NCBI GenBank assembly: GCA_023393715.1
Contig: JAEXCD010000019.1
Span: 1 to 25,230 of the forward strand
Length of the DNA: 25,230 nucleotides
Reading direction: 5' to 3'
Source: Bacillota bacterium
GTDB taxonomy: Bacteria; Bacillota; Clostridia; Tissierellales; Peptoniphilaceae
The notes below the pieces were generated by a model. That model saw nothing but the letters and a program-made list of their open reading frames with translations, did no database searches and was not told the origin of the DNA. Made by a program: the position numbers and the translations under genes. Of the stretch, positions 1-7,079 are shown piece by piece. The first letter of the stretch is position 1, and each line of letters starts with the position of its first letter.

Positions 1-2
1 AT

Positions 3-809
3 GCGTTGGGCATGGCCTATGTACAGGGCGGCCGCCGGGTAAATTTTGGCTTGGGGCGCGGCATCGGCTCCTTTGGCTTCGCGGGCTCGTCCGTGCTGCT
101 CGGGCTGCTGTTTGAGCATCGTTCCGTTCAGCTGCTCGCGCTGATCATGATGCTTTCGGGGCTGCTGAGTTCTCTGTTTGTGCTCCTGCTGCCGCGTGTC
201 CCGGAGCGCCGGAGGGAGGAATGTCCGCCCGTGCCGCTTCGGAGATTTTTTTCGGAATATCCGGTGTTTCTCTTTTTTGTTGTCGGCGTGACGCTTCTCT
301 TTACGACGCATTCGCTGCTCAACACATACATGCTCTATGTCGTAGAGTCCGTCGGCGGCTCTTCGACTCAGCTGGGACTGGTGGTCGCCTTCGCGGGATT
401 TGTAGAGCTGATTCCGATGGTGATTTATTCCCTGCTTCAAAAAAGAGCCACAGACCGGTGGTGGCTTGGCCTGTCGATGATCGCATTCACCGTAAAGGTT
501 ATCTTTCTGTACTTCGCGCAGAACGTCGGGATGATCTTTTTATCGCAGGGCTTTCAAATGCTGGCGTTCGGCCTGCTGACGCCGTCTTCGACATACTATG
601 CGGCTCAGGTTGTCCGCGAGCAGGATCTGATTCGGGGACAGGCGATGATTCTTTTTGCGATTATTCTGGGCGGCGTATTCGGAAATTTAACAGGCGGCCC
701 GCTCATCGACGGGATCGGCATCCGGAATACGCTGCTGATCGGCATCGGTATCAGCTTTGTCGGGACGGTGATCTCCGTTCGCGGGCTTCGTCAGAGGAAC
801 GCGCAGTAA
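3..809 (+). CDS. MFS transporter, C-terminal part (5' end outside window)
   Basis: The reading frame is open to the left edge and ends with TAA at 807-809, so only the last ~269 codons are present. The protein is almost entirely hydrophobic, with about eight membrane segments. A basic, proline-rich stretch (RVPERRREECPPVP) fits the central cytoplasmic loop of a 12-TM major facilitator. The start of the visible part (VNFGLGRGIGSFGFA) resembles the NFGxxRxxGSxGFA segment of the LacY/nucleoside-symporter-like MFS group (MFS_1_like). Substrate cannot be told. The gene converges on the metal-transport operon and shares a bidirectional terminator with it at 832-920. The in-frame TTG at 6 and ATG at 12 are internal codons, not starts. 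Confidence 0.8.
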   Translation, partial: ALGMAYVQGGRRVNFGLGRGIGSFGFAGSSVLLGLLFEHRSVQLLALIMMLSGLLSSLFVLLLPRVPERRREECPPVPLRRFFSEYPVFLFFVVGVTLLFTTHSLLNTYMLYVVESVGGSSTQLGLVVAFAGFVELIPMVIYSLLQKRATDRWWLGLSMIAFTVKVIFLYFAQNVGMIFLSQGFQMLAFGLLTPSSTYYAAQVVREQDLIRGQAMILFAIILGGVFGNLTGGPLIDGIGIRNTLLIGIGISFVGTVISVRGLRQRNAQ

Positions 810-831
810 ACGGAAAGCGAATCAACCGTAT

Positions 832-920
832 AAAAGGGAGCTGCGGCGAGGAAACCGACCTTTTCCGATCAGGCCTTTGGCCTGACCGTTGGAGGCGGTT
901 CCTACGCGCAGCTCCCTTTT
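832..920. terminator. Long bidirectional intrinsic terminator between convergent genes
   Basis: A perfect 14-bp inverted repeat (AAAAGGGAGCTGCG at 832-845, its complement at 907-920) has an A-tract on the left and a T-tract on the right, so it can terminate transcripts on both strands. It sits between the MFS stop (809) and the regulator stop (928). The 61-nt interior is also self-complementary: 850-857 pairs with 896-902 with one bulged base, and TCAGGCC (869-875) pairs with GGCCTGA (879-885) around a TTT loop. The whole element can therefore fold as one long interrupted hairpin. Confidence 0.85.
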
Positions 921-927
921 TGCTGCC

Positions 928-1572
928 TCATTTCTCCACGCTGACAAAGATCTGATCGCAGGCCTTTGCGGAGAGCGTCTGAGATTGCCCTTCGACGGTG
1001 ATCTGTACACTTCGGTCGAATTCCTCGACGAAATCGAGACGGACGTGCTGGCCGATGAACAGGTGGTGCCGGTCGGCATAATCGAGCAGCTCTTTGTTGT
1101 CGGCGATGCGGCGGATGCAGAGCGGGAGACTGCAGGGCGCCTCGGACAGGCGGTGCAGCTCTTGCGTCTCTCCGCGGTCGTTCAGAAAGATAACCCCGCC
1201 GTGCGGACAATGGGGCGGGTAATTGAGAAAGGCGTTGAGCCGTTCCATCAGCTGATCCGAGGTAGCGTATTGAAGGAGCGTGGCCTGTTGATGGACATCG
1301 TGCCAGTCGTAATGCAGCACCTGCTGTAAAAAAAGCTCCCACAGGCGATGCTTGGACAGGACTTTTTCGGCGAGCGCAATGCCGTTTTCCGTGAGTGTGA
1401 TTTGGTTGTGGCTGATCTGAACCAGGCCCTCAGTCTCCAGCTTCCGCGTCATTTCCGTTACGGAGGAGGGCGCGATGCGCATCCATTGACTGATATCCTT
1501 GTTCGTCGTGCGCCCCTTGCGGGTGTTGAGCTTAAATATGGTCGTGAGGTATTCTTCGCGGTTGGGCTTCAT
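928..1572 (-). CDS. DtxR/MntR-family metalloregulator, primary metal site degenerate
   Basis: Last gene of the metal-transport operon, 214 aa. Residues 1-70 form the winged helix (EEYLTTIF, SSVTEMTRKLETEGL). Residues 71-120 match the dimerisation/metal-binding domain, followed by an NYPPHCPHG linker and a C-terminal part (~150-214) that looks like the FeoA/SH3 domain of full-length DtxR proteins. By manual alignment the ancillary-site residues are kept (H75, E79, H94, matching DtxR H79, E83, H98). The primary ligands are replaced: T98, Q101 and Y102 stand where DtxR has C102, E105 and H106, and E7 stands where it has M10. The start codon overlaps the upstream permease stop (ATGA), so translation is probably coupled. 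The order permease-permease-regulator recalls troC-troD-troR of Treponema. The family is confident; what it senses is not known. Confidence 0.88.
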   Translation of the reverse strand: MKPNREEYLTTIFKLNTRKGRTTNKDISQWMRIAPSSVTEMTRKLETEGLVQISHNQITLTENGIALAEKVLSKHRLWELFLQQVLHYDWHDVHQQATLLQYATSDQLMERLNAFLNYPPHCPHGGVIFLNDRGETQELHRLSEAPCSLPLCIRRIADNKELLDYADRHHLFIGQHVRLDFVEEFDRSVQITVEGQSQTLSAKACDQIFVSVEK

Positions 1573-2711
1573 TGTGGTCTCCTCATTTCAACAGGGGGCA
1601 GCGGGCAAAGGGTTAACCCGTACTGATAGCAGAGTTCCAAAACGACTGATTCGCCGTGAGGCGTCAGAACGTAGTAACCGTTTTGCTCCGCCAATTCATT
1701 GCGCTGCTTCAGGCGGTTTGCGGTTTTTCGGACGAGCGCAGGCGACCAGTGGAGATGCTCGTGTATCGTAGAAAGGGCATTTTCTTCACTGTAGCGCGTC
1801 GTTGCCGCATGGTTGCCCAGATGGATCAGGAACAATTCGCGGCGAAGGGCAGCGGTATGGCGCCGCCGCCGGACAATCGTCGCGACGGGTCCGTTTTTGT
1901 ACAGCAGCAGCGACAGGGTGAACAGGCCCATATTGCAGACGGCGCACATGCCGGAAATCGACACATTAAAAAACAGGGCCAGCCGGTAGCCGATAAAGCT
2001 GCCGGCGACGGCAAAGAGCGCGGACAGGAGCAGCGTGGTCCGGAGATCCTTTGTCCAAAGCAGGGCCGAGGCGGCCGGCGTGATGAAAAAAGAGAGCACC
2101 AGCACGGAACCGACCGCGTCGAACGCCGCCACGGCGGTGAGCGACGTCAGCGTCATCAGGGCGTAGAACAGAGCACCTAAGGGAAGGCCGAGCAGTGCGG
2201 CAAATTCAGTGTCAAAGGTCGATACCTTCAGCTCCTTATAGAACAGGAGAATAAAGGCGAGATCCAGCAAAAGCAGAGCGCCCATACGCAAGGCGGCGTG
2301 GGCGATGGGGATGCCGAAGAAAACGAAGGTGTTCAGACCGGAATACAAAACCTCGCCGGACAGTACCATATCGGTATCGAGATGAACGTTGCGCGCGTAG
2401 CGGCTGATCAGGATTACGGCAAGGGCGAACAGCATCGGAAAGACGACGCCGATGGCATCATCGTACTTGACGGCGCCGGTTTTGCCGAGCGATTCGATCA
2501 GCGCGACAGTGATGACGCCGAGGATGGCCGCTCCGATCAGCAGCCAGGGAGAGGTCAGATCGTGTGTGGCGAAAAAGGCCAGAACAATCCCCAGCAGGAC
2601 TGTGTGGCTGATGGCGTCGACCAGCATCGACAGCCGCCGCAGGGTTAAAAAGACGCCTAACAGGCTGCACGCGAGCGAGGTGAGCAGCAGCACAATCAAT
2701 GCGTGAATCAT
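1569..2711 (-). CDS. ABC-3 family metal permease with C-terminal winged-helix domain (TroD/MntC-like)
   Basis: 380 aa. The ATG at 2711 is chosen over the longer frame because AAGGAGG lies just upstream and the start forms an ATGA overlap with the preceding permease. Residues 1-272 are the polytopic ABC-3 permease with about eight membrane segments, including the SMLVDAISHTVLLGI region and the FDAVGSVLVLSFFITPAA segment typical of manganese/zinc/iron permeases. After a basic linker (VRRRRHTAALRRE, 280-292), residues ~290-365 are soluble and look like a winged helix: a helical part around YSEENALSTIHEHLHWS, a recognition-like helix SPALVRKTANRLKQRN, and a wing NGYYVLTPHGES. Extended permeases of this kind are known (B. 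subtilis MntC is long; chlamydial YtgCR is a permease-repressor fusion). The role of the domain here is unknown. Confidence 0.88.
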   Translation of the reverse strand: MIHALIVLLLTSLACSLLGVFLTLRRLSMLVDAISHTVLLGIVLAFFATHDLTSPWLLIGAAILGVITVALIESLGKTGAVKYDDAIGVVFPMLFALAVILISRYARNVHLDTDMVLSGEVLYSGLNTFVFFGIPIAHAALRMGALLLLDLAFILLFYKELKVSTFDTEFAALLGLPLGALFYALMTLTSLTAVAAFDAVGSVLVLSFFITPAASALLWTKDLRTTLLLSALFAVAGSFIGYRLALFFNVSISGMCAVCNMGLFTLSLLLYKNGPVATIVRRRRHTAALRRELFLIHLGNHAATTRYSEENALSTIHEHLHWSPALVRKTANRLKQRNELAEQNGYYVLTPHGESVVLELCYQYGLTLCPLPPVEMRRPQ

Positions 2712-3577
2712 GAACGCCTCCTTTGCAGCGCGCGGCGCAGCGCACCTCTCGTGCCAAAGAGCATGGAGAGAAGGGCAATGCTTCCGCAGACTAAAATGAT
2801 ACTCGGACCGGTCGAAAATCCGTGCACGACGGTGCTGAGTACGGTTCCGAGCAAGGCGGAAACGGCGCCGAAGAGCGCGCTGAGCAGAAGAACACGGGAG
2901 AAGCGGTGTGTCCATTGATCTGCCGCAACGCAGGGCAGTACGAGGAACGAGCTGATGAGGATGGCGCCGACCGCCTTGAGCCCGACGCCGATCAACGCGA
3001 TGGTCATCAGGAGAACGACGCCGTTCATCAATCGCGTGGAGATGCCGATCGAGTCTGCATATGCCGGATCAAAGGTGACGAGCTTCAGCTCCTTGTAGAA
3101 AAGAAGCAGAAGCGCCAGACAGTGCAGCGATATTATTTCGATCCACAGGACATCGGCTTCGAGCATATAGGAAGCCTGTCCGAAAATGTAATTGCTCAGA
3201 CCGGACTGCGAGGCCTGGGAAAAATCGGGATTTCCCTGAATCATGCTTTTTAACACCATCCCAAGGCCGAAGGAACCGGATAAAAAGATCGCCAGGCAGG
3301 CATCCAGACCGATTTTGGAGTGGCGGTGCGCGGTTTGAATCAGGAGATAGGCGGCGGCGCCGGTGACGATCGCGCCGGCCAGCAATGCGCCGGGCGCTCG
3401 CGTCTGAAAGAGGATAAAGGCGATCAGCACGCCGGGAAAGGACGCGTGCCCGACTGCGTCTCCGATCAGGCTTTGCCCCCGGTAAACGCTGAAGCAGCCG
3501 ACGACGCCGGCGACAGCCGCGAGCAGCATCGTGCCCAGAGCAATGACCTGAAAAGAATAGCTTTGCAACAATTCCAT
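2708..3577 (-). CDS. ABC-3 family metal permease (TroC/MntC/ZnuB-like)
   Basis: 289 aa, third gene of the operon and a membrane subunit of the metal importer. It has about eight hydrophobic segments and the family signatures GQSLIGDAVGHASFPGV (~34-50) and GLKAVGAILISSFLVLPCVAA (~199-219). Its length is normal for the family, and it lacks the C-terminal extension of its neighbour. The start ATG at 3577 follows TAGGAGGA, in which the TAG is the stop codon of the ATPase gene, so the two are tightly coupled. It overlaps the next permease by four bases. Two different permeases suggest a heterodimeric channel. The substrate is a divalent metal (Mn, Zn or Fe), not settled by sequence. Confidence 0.92.
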   Translation of the reverse strand: MELLQSYSFQVIALGTMLLAAVAGVVGCFSVYRGQSLIGDAVGHASFPGVLIAFILFQTRAPGALLAGAIVTGAAAYLLIQTAHRHSKIGLDACLAIFLSGSFGLGMVLKSMIQGNPDFSQASQSGLSNYIFGQASYMLEADVLWIEIISLHCLALLLLFYKELKLVTFDPAYADSIGISTRLMNGVVLLMTIALIGVGLKAVGAILISSFLVLPCVAADQWTHRFSRVLLLSALFGAVSALLGTVLSTVVHGFSTGPSIILVCGSIALLSMLFGTRGALRRALQRRRS

Positions 3578-3586
3578 GGCGTCCTC

Positions 3587-4306
3587 CTATCCCCGGTAGG
3601 CCGAAGCGAGATTTGCTTCCGTCAGCGTCTGCGCCATCGGACCAATCGCCTTCAGGGTTCGGTTGAGGACGATGAGATAGTCAAAGTAGTTTTCCAGCGT
3701 GCTTAAATCGTGGTGTACGGCGACAACGGTTTTCCCCTGGCGTTGAAAGTCGAGGAATTTTTCCATGATGATGTGCTCGGTGGTTTCGTCCACGCCGGTC
3801 AGGGGTTCGTCCATGATGTAGAGATCGGCGTTTTGGGCGATGGCGCGCGCGAGAAAGACGCGCTGACGCTGCCCGCCGGAAAGCTGGGCGATCTGCCGGT
3901 TTGCAAAATCGGAGAGCTTCATTTCCGCCAGAGCGGCCTCGGCGATTTCCCTTTCGCGCTTTCCGGGACGCCAAATCCATCCCAGGTGCCCATACTGTCC
4001 CATCTGTACAATATCCAATACCGTTGTCGGGAAGTCCCAGTTTGCGGAGCCGATCTGCGGCACATAGGCGATGCGCTGACGCACCTCGGGCAGAGTCTGT
4101 CCCCAAATTCGGATGGTTCCGGCCGTCGGCTTGTGCAGGGCAAGGATGCCCTTGAGAAGAGTTGATTTTCCTGCGCCGTTCGGACCGACGATGGCGCAGC
4201 GCGTGTTTTCCGGAATGTCGAGGTCGATATCCCAGAGAACGGGTTTTTCCAGATAGGTCATCGTCAGATCCTCTACGTGAATGAGGGACGGTTTTGTTTC
4301 GTTCAT
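3587..4306 (-). CDS. Metal ABC transporter ATP-binding protein (TroB/MntB-like)
   Basis: 239 aa, second gene of the operon; it powers the two permeases from the cytoplasmic face. Visible motifs are Walker A GPNGAGKS, a Q-loop region (AYVPQIGSANWDFP, characteristic of Mn/Zn/Fe importer ATPases), the ABC signature LSGGQRQR, Walker B LYIMDEP, a D-loop (TGVDETTE) and the switch histidine in VVAVHHDLST. The ATG at 4306 is preferred because GGAG lies about eight bases upstream. An in-frame TTG at 4318 would add four residues but lies within that ribosome binding site. The gene starts 47 bases after the binding-protein stop, the widest gap in the operon, and that gap contains a stable hairpin. Confidence 0.95.
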   Translation of the reverse strand: MNETKPSLIHVEDLTMTYLEKPVLWDIDLDIPENTRCAIVGPNGAGKSTLLKGILALHKPTAGTIRIWGQTLPEVRQRIAYVPQIGSANWDFPTTVLDIVQMGQYGHLGWIWRPGKREREIAEAALAEMKLSDFANRQIAQLSGGQRQRVFLARAIAQNADLYIMDEPLTGVDETTEHIIMEKFLDFQRQGKTVVAVHHDLSTLENYFDYLIVLNRTLKAIGPMAQTLTEANLASAYRG

Positions 4307-4332
4307 AATAATCTCCAAAATCTGTTTTGCCG

Positions 4333-4347
4333 GCGCGGGGACCGCGC
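4333..4347 (-). promoter_or_regulatory. Intercistronic hairpin between binding-protein and ATPase genes
   Basis: GCGCGG and CCGCGC form a perfect 6-bp all-GC stem around a 3-nt loop, six bases after the binding-protein stop codon and not followed by a T-run. Hairpins in this position often stabilise the upstream mRNA segment or reduce read-through, raising binding protein over ATPase and permease. This role is an inference. Confidence 0.45.
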
Positions 4348-4353
4348 GTCCTT

Positions 4354-5322
4354 CTATCTCAAATATGTGACGATCAAATCGACATTGTGGCGATACATGC
4401 TCAGATACGTATCTCCGTCGTGTCCCTGAGGAGCGAGCGAGTCCGAAAACAGCTCCCGGCCCTCACCCTCGACGACGTCGATGGGCCATCCCTTGGCGAG
4501 GCAGATTTCCTTCAGCTTCTGCATTCGCTCCGGGTTCGTCGTGCTTTCCGAGAACACGGCTTTAATTTTGTGCTGCACGATGAACGCGACCGTTCGATCA
4601 ATATCCGCATTGGAGGTTTCGGAATCCGTGCTTACGCCCTGAGGGGCGACGACGGCGATGTTATATGCGCGGGAGAAGTAATTAAATGCGTCGTGTGGCG
4701 TGACGAGAAAGCGCTGCTCCAACGGAATCGAGGAAATCTTTTCGCGGATTTCTGCGTCTAAATCGGTCAGTTCAGTCAGATACTGATCCCGACGAGTCCG
4801 AATCGCGTCGGCATGCTCCGGGAGGAGCAGGCTCAGCTGCTCCGCCGCCTCGGTCACGGCTGCCTTGTATAAAAAAATATCGAACCAAAAATGAGGGTCG
4901 ATGATCCCCTCGCCTTCTTCATCCATTGTACCGATTCGATCCGCCGGGAAATGCGCGCTGACCGATTTGCCGAGCTTTTCGAGAATTTCAATCATTTTTC
5001 CCTCGAAATGCAGACCGTGATAAAGCACGAGATCGGCAGACTCGATTTTCTGAAAATCCTGTGGCTTTGCCACGTATTGGTGCGGATCCTCTCCCGCAGG
5101 AATCAGTAACTGAATATCGACGAAATCCCCCGCCAGGACGCGCACCATATCGGCTAAGAAGGAGGTGGTCACCGTTACCTGTTTTTTCGCGGGGACAGCG
5201 TCCTTGCTTCCGGCAGGGGAAATATCGGGGGCGCAGCCATGGAGAACGGCAAGCAGAAGCAGGGTTGCGATGATGAGCCCCAGCCGCCGAAGCAGGCGGC
5301 GCAATGAAAACCGAATTTCCAT
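4354..5322 (-). CDS. Metal-binding lipoprotein of ABC importer (TroA/ZnuA/MntA family)
   Basis: 322 aa, first gene of the operon. The N-terminus is basic, then hydrophobic, ending in a lipobox-like LLAVLHGC, so Cys30 would be lipidated and the protein anchored outside the membrane. The TroA-family (cluster A-I) fold is shown by TTSFLADMVRVLAGDFVD, PAGEDPHQY, IIDPHFWFD, FLVTPHDAFNYFSRAYN and the C-terminal YRHNVDLIV. Likely metal ligands are H81, H144, H210 and D294. The third ligand is His, as in TroA and zinc-type proteins, rather than the Glu of PsaA/MtsA-type manganese proteins. The long acidic His-rich loop of many ZnuA proteins is absent (only DEEGEGIID at 134-142). GGAAGGA lies before the ATG. 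The metal is Zn or Mn; sequence does not decide. Confidence 0.92.
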   Translation of the reverse strand: MEIRFSLRRLLRRLGLIIATLLLLAVLHGCAPDISPAGSKDAVPAKKQVTVTTSFLADMVRVLAGDFVDIQLLIPAGEDPHQYVAKPQDFQKIESADLVLYHGLHFEGKMIEILEKLGKSVSAHFPADRIGTMDEEGEGIIDPHFWFDIFLYKAAVTEAAEQLSLLLPEHADAIRTRRDQYLTELTDLDAEIREKISSIPLEQRFLVTPHDAFNYFSRAYNIAVVAPQGVSTDSETSNADIDRTVAFIVQHKIKAVFSESTTNPERMQKLKEICLAKGWPIDVVEGEGRELFSDSLAPQGHDGDTYLSMYRHNVDLIVTYLR

Positions 5323-5385
5323 AAAGGTTCCTTCCTAAAAAATAAGAGAAATGGAGTACAGGAGCTCCACGAATTGTTCAGGTTC

Positions 5386-5415
5386 AGTGTAGCACGGTTT
5401 TTAGGCAAAATCAAA
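5386..5415 (-). promoter_or_regulatory. Predicted promoter of the metal-transport operon
   Basis: On the minus strand an extended -10 (TGC TACACT, hexamer at 5386-5391) lies 17 bases downstream of a -35 TTGATT (5409-5414), or 18 bases from TTTGAT (5410-5415). The predicted start is about 55 bases before the binding-protein ATG. It is the only good sigma-A-like promoter seen upstream of the operon. Confidence 0.55.
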
Positions 5416-5436
5416 TTATTTATTAGGCGAGCCGAA
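5401..5436. promoter_or_regulatory. Candidate metalloregulator operator (TTAGGC repeats)
   Basis: TTAGGC occurs at 5401-5406, within the promoter spacer, and again at 5423-5428, just upstream of the -35. The copies are 22 bases apart, about two helical turns. The second is half of an imperfect palindrome, TTAGGC-GA-GCCGAA (5423-5436), which matches 11 of 14 positions of the left part of the DtxR/IdeR box (TTAGGTTAGCCTAA). Position and sequence fit repression by the DtxR-family product of the operon's last gene. This is by eye only. Confidence 0.4.
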
Positions 5437-5446
5437 AAATAAACAA

Positions 5447-5530
5447 AAAAAGGCGGCCGATCTTTGAACGGCTCCCTCAGGCTGAATTTCCGGTCCAACC
5501 TTGGGGGCAGCATCATTCGGCCGCCTTTTT
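5447..5530. terminator. Long bidirectional intrinsic terminator
   Basis: A perfect 14-bp inverted repeat (AAAAAGGCGGCCGA at 5447-5460, complement at 5517-5530) is flanked by an A-tract and a T-tract. It lies 22 bases beyond the stop of the minus-strand DUF4349 gene, whose transcript it should end, and upstream of the metal operon promoter. The 56-nt interior can pair partly (GCTCCC 5471-5476 with GGGGGC 5503-5508, including one G-U pair). Confidence 0.82.
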
Positions 5531-5552
5531 AGCTTCTTTGTCTGAAAAAGGT

Positions 5553-6770
5553 TTATTTTACATCCTCGGGCGTGCTGTCGAGGCGTTCCTCCGGGGACGC
5601 AGCTTTTGCTTCGGAGGAGGGGACGCCTTCTCCGCCCTCCTCATCGGATGCAGCGGTTGCGTTCGGGACTGCGGGGCTTTCCTGTGGCGTAACCGGCTTC
5701 GGGGCCTTCTCCTTTCTGCCGAACGGACAGCGTCCGTTTTTCCGGCAGCGCCGAATGCGCACAAGAACGAATGCAAGAACGGCGAACAGCACGACGAGCG
5801 CCACGGTGTGCCGCACCACCCACAGGACGAAGGACTCGAGTCCGATAAGGACATTCTCCAGTCCGATTTGGAACGACGTGGCGACCTTTTGCCCAAAGGA
5901 TTCCCTTTGCTCGGGGAGGTGCGTGTATCGAACGGTTTCCTCGATATGGAGCTGAAGGGTGGCGTAGCGAATCTGATCGTCCAGCGAGGCCAGATCGCCA
6001 TTCAAAATCTCCATCTCCGAGATGGTGTCGCTCAGGCTTTCCTCCAATGCGATGAGATCGGCGGTCGTCTCGGCGTTCTTCATCAGCTCGAGCAGGCGCG
6101 CCTGCTTTTCTTCGAGCACGCGGATTCGTGCAGCCGTATCCCGGTAGCTCTTGGTCACGTCGGTCACGGAAAGTCCCTGCTGCAGGATGTGCCCCATTTT
6201 GGTGTTGCCGCGAAGGGCGTTCAGAAAGGCGTCCAACGATTCCTCAGGGATTCGAAGCTCAAAGTAGGCGCTTTTCAACGCCTCTCCGTTTTCGACCCGC
6301 GCGATTTGGCTCTTTTCCGCCTCGGTCAGCTCGCGCTCCGGGGACATAAGCTCCTTCAGCTCCTGCCCCTGTGCGTCGTAGTAAATCGGGCGATATCCCC
6401 GGCCGCTCTCGTAAACCTCCTGATAAGACAGATAGCCATTGTACTGCGTGAGCAGTGCGGTCAGCGCTTCGATGGTATCGTTATAGCTCAGCGTTTCCAG
6501 CGTGATGTTTGCATTTCGGATGCGCTTGACGTCGCCCTGCTCGTTTGGGCCGTCGGGCGCTGCGCTATCGCCGAAGCGCCCGGCGGCCTCAGACGATGCG
6601 GCTGAGTTGGCAATATCACCGTCCTCGGCAATCTCCGTTTTAGCGGTTTCATAGCGCTCCGCCGCCAAGCCCTCGTCCGTTCGGACGGCATTGTTTGCGG
6701 GCGCACCACATCCGGAGAGGAGCAGTGCGGCAAGCAGCGCGGCGATTGTTCGATAAGATTTGAATTTCAT
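5553..6770 (-). CDS. DUF4349-type lipoprotein with C-terminal membrane anchor
   Basis: 405 aa, monocistronic. A short signal peptide ends in LLLSGC, so Cys21 is the likely lipidation site. A low-complexity acidic/Ala/Ser stretch follows (to ~80). The central domain (~80-300) begins IRNANITLETLSYNDTIEALTALLTQYNGYLSYQEV and includes AYFELRIPEESLDAFLNALR, the pattern of DUF4349 proteins. It continues into a predicted coiled coil (SYRDTAARIRVLEEKQARLLELM...EMEILNGDLASLDDQIRYATLQLHI). A membrane segment (VVRHTVALVVLFAVLAFVLV) is followed by a basic then acidic cytoplasmic tail. DUF4349 proteins have no established function; a cell-envelope role is plausible. AAGGAGG lies eight bases before the start. 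Confidence 0.85.
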   Translation of the reverse strand: MKFKSYRTIAALLAALLLSGCGAPANNAVRTDEGLAAERYETAKTEIAEDGDIANSAASSEAAGRFGDSAAPDGPNEQGDVKRIRNANITLETLSYNDTIEALTALLTQYNGYLSYQEVYESGRGYRPIYYDAQGQELKELMSPERELTEAEKSQIARVENGEALKSAYFELRIPEESLDAFLNALRGNTKMGHILQQGLSVTDVTKSYRDTAARIRVLEEKQARLLELMKNAETTADLIALEESLSDTISEMEILNGDLASLDDQIRYATLQLHIEETVRYTHLPEQRESFGQKVATSFQIGLENVLIGLESFVLWVVRHTVALVVLFAVLAFVLVRIRRCRKNGRCPFGRKEKAPKPVTPQESPAVPNATAASDEEGGEGVPSSEAKAASPEERLDSTPEDVK

Positions 6771-6906
6771 CGGAGCCTCCTTATTCCCTTAATTATTTTT
6801 TATTAAATGATTTTCCGGCGTCGTTGCCGGGCCTTTACTTATAAAACGGGATTTCTCCTATTCTGTGACAAAATAGTTCCCTCGCGCTAAAGGCTTCAAT
6901 TTATGC

Positions 6907-6940
6907 CGGGAAACCGGCCGGGAAAACGGGAAACGGGAAA
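6907..6940 (+). repeat. Four CGGGAAA units upstream of promoter
   Basis: CGGGAAA occurs at 6907-6913, 6919-6925, 6927-6933 and 6934-6940; the last two are directly adjacent. The cluster ends about 46 bases before the -35 box of the secreted-protein operon, a position suited to an activator, but it may be a chance simple repeat. Confidence 0.5.
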
Positions 6941-6986
6941 AAGCTCTTACATTTTACTAAAAATATAAAAGAAAACGTAATCACTA

Positions 6987-7016
6987 TTGACATAAAAAGA
7001 AATGTTAGCATATACT
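6987..7016 (+). promoter_or_regulatory. Strong sigma-A-type promoter of the secreted-protein/ABC operon
   Basis: A consensus -35 TTGACA (6987-6992), an 18-base A/T-rich spacer and -10 TATACT (7011-7016, five of six consensus bases) predict a start near 7023. A perfect TGACG-CAGGA-CGTCA inverted repeat (7030-7044) lies just downstream, where a repressor could block transcription. The leader to the ATG would be about 57 bases. Confidence 0.7.
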
Positions 7017-7079
7017 TATTAAAGAGGGATGACGCAGGACGTCAAAACCATCAAACCTATCTAAATTTAAGGAGGGATT

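Larger units (their letters stand above)
6771..7079. other. 309-bp divergent intergenic region
   Basis: This lies between the divergent DUF4349 gene and the secreted-protein operon. From left it holds an A/T-rich leader for the minus-strand gene with a short hairpin (CCGGC-GTCGTT-GCCGG near 6823-6838), then four CGGGAAA units (6907-6940), then the strong plus-strand promoter (6987-7016), a TGACG/CGTCA inverted repeat and the AAGGAGGG ribosome binding site (7069-7076). I saw no convincing small gene and no convincing minus-strand promoter. Confidence 0.6.

Noticed and set aside
5538..6605. 355-codon plus-strand frame opposite the DUF4349 gene
   Set aside because: It mirrors the codon pattern of the minus-strand gene, has no recognisable domain and no ribosome binding site. 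The opposing frame has a lipoprotein signal, a known domain and a good start.
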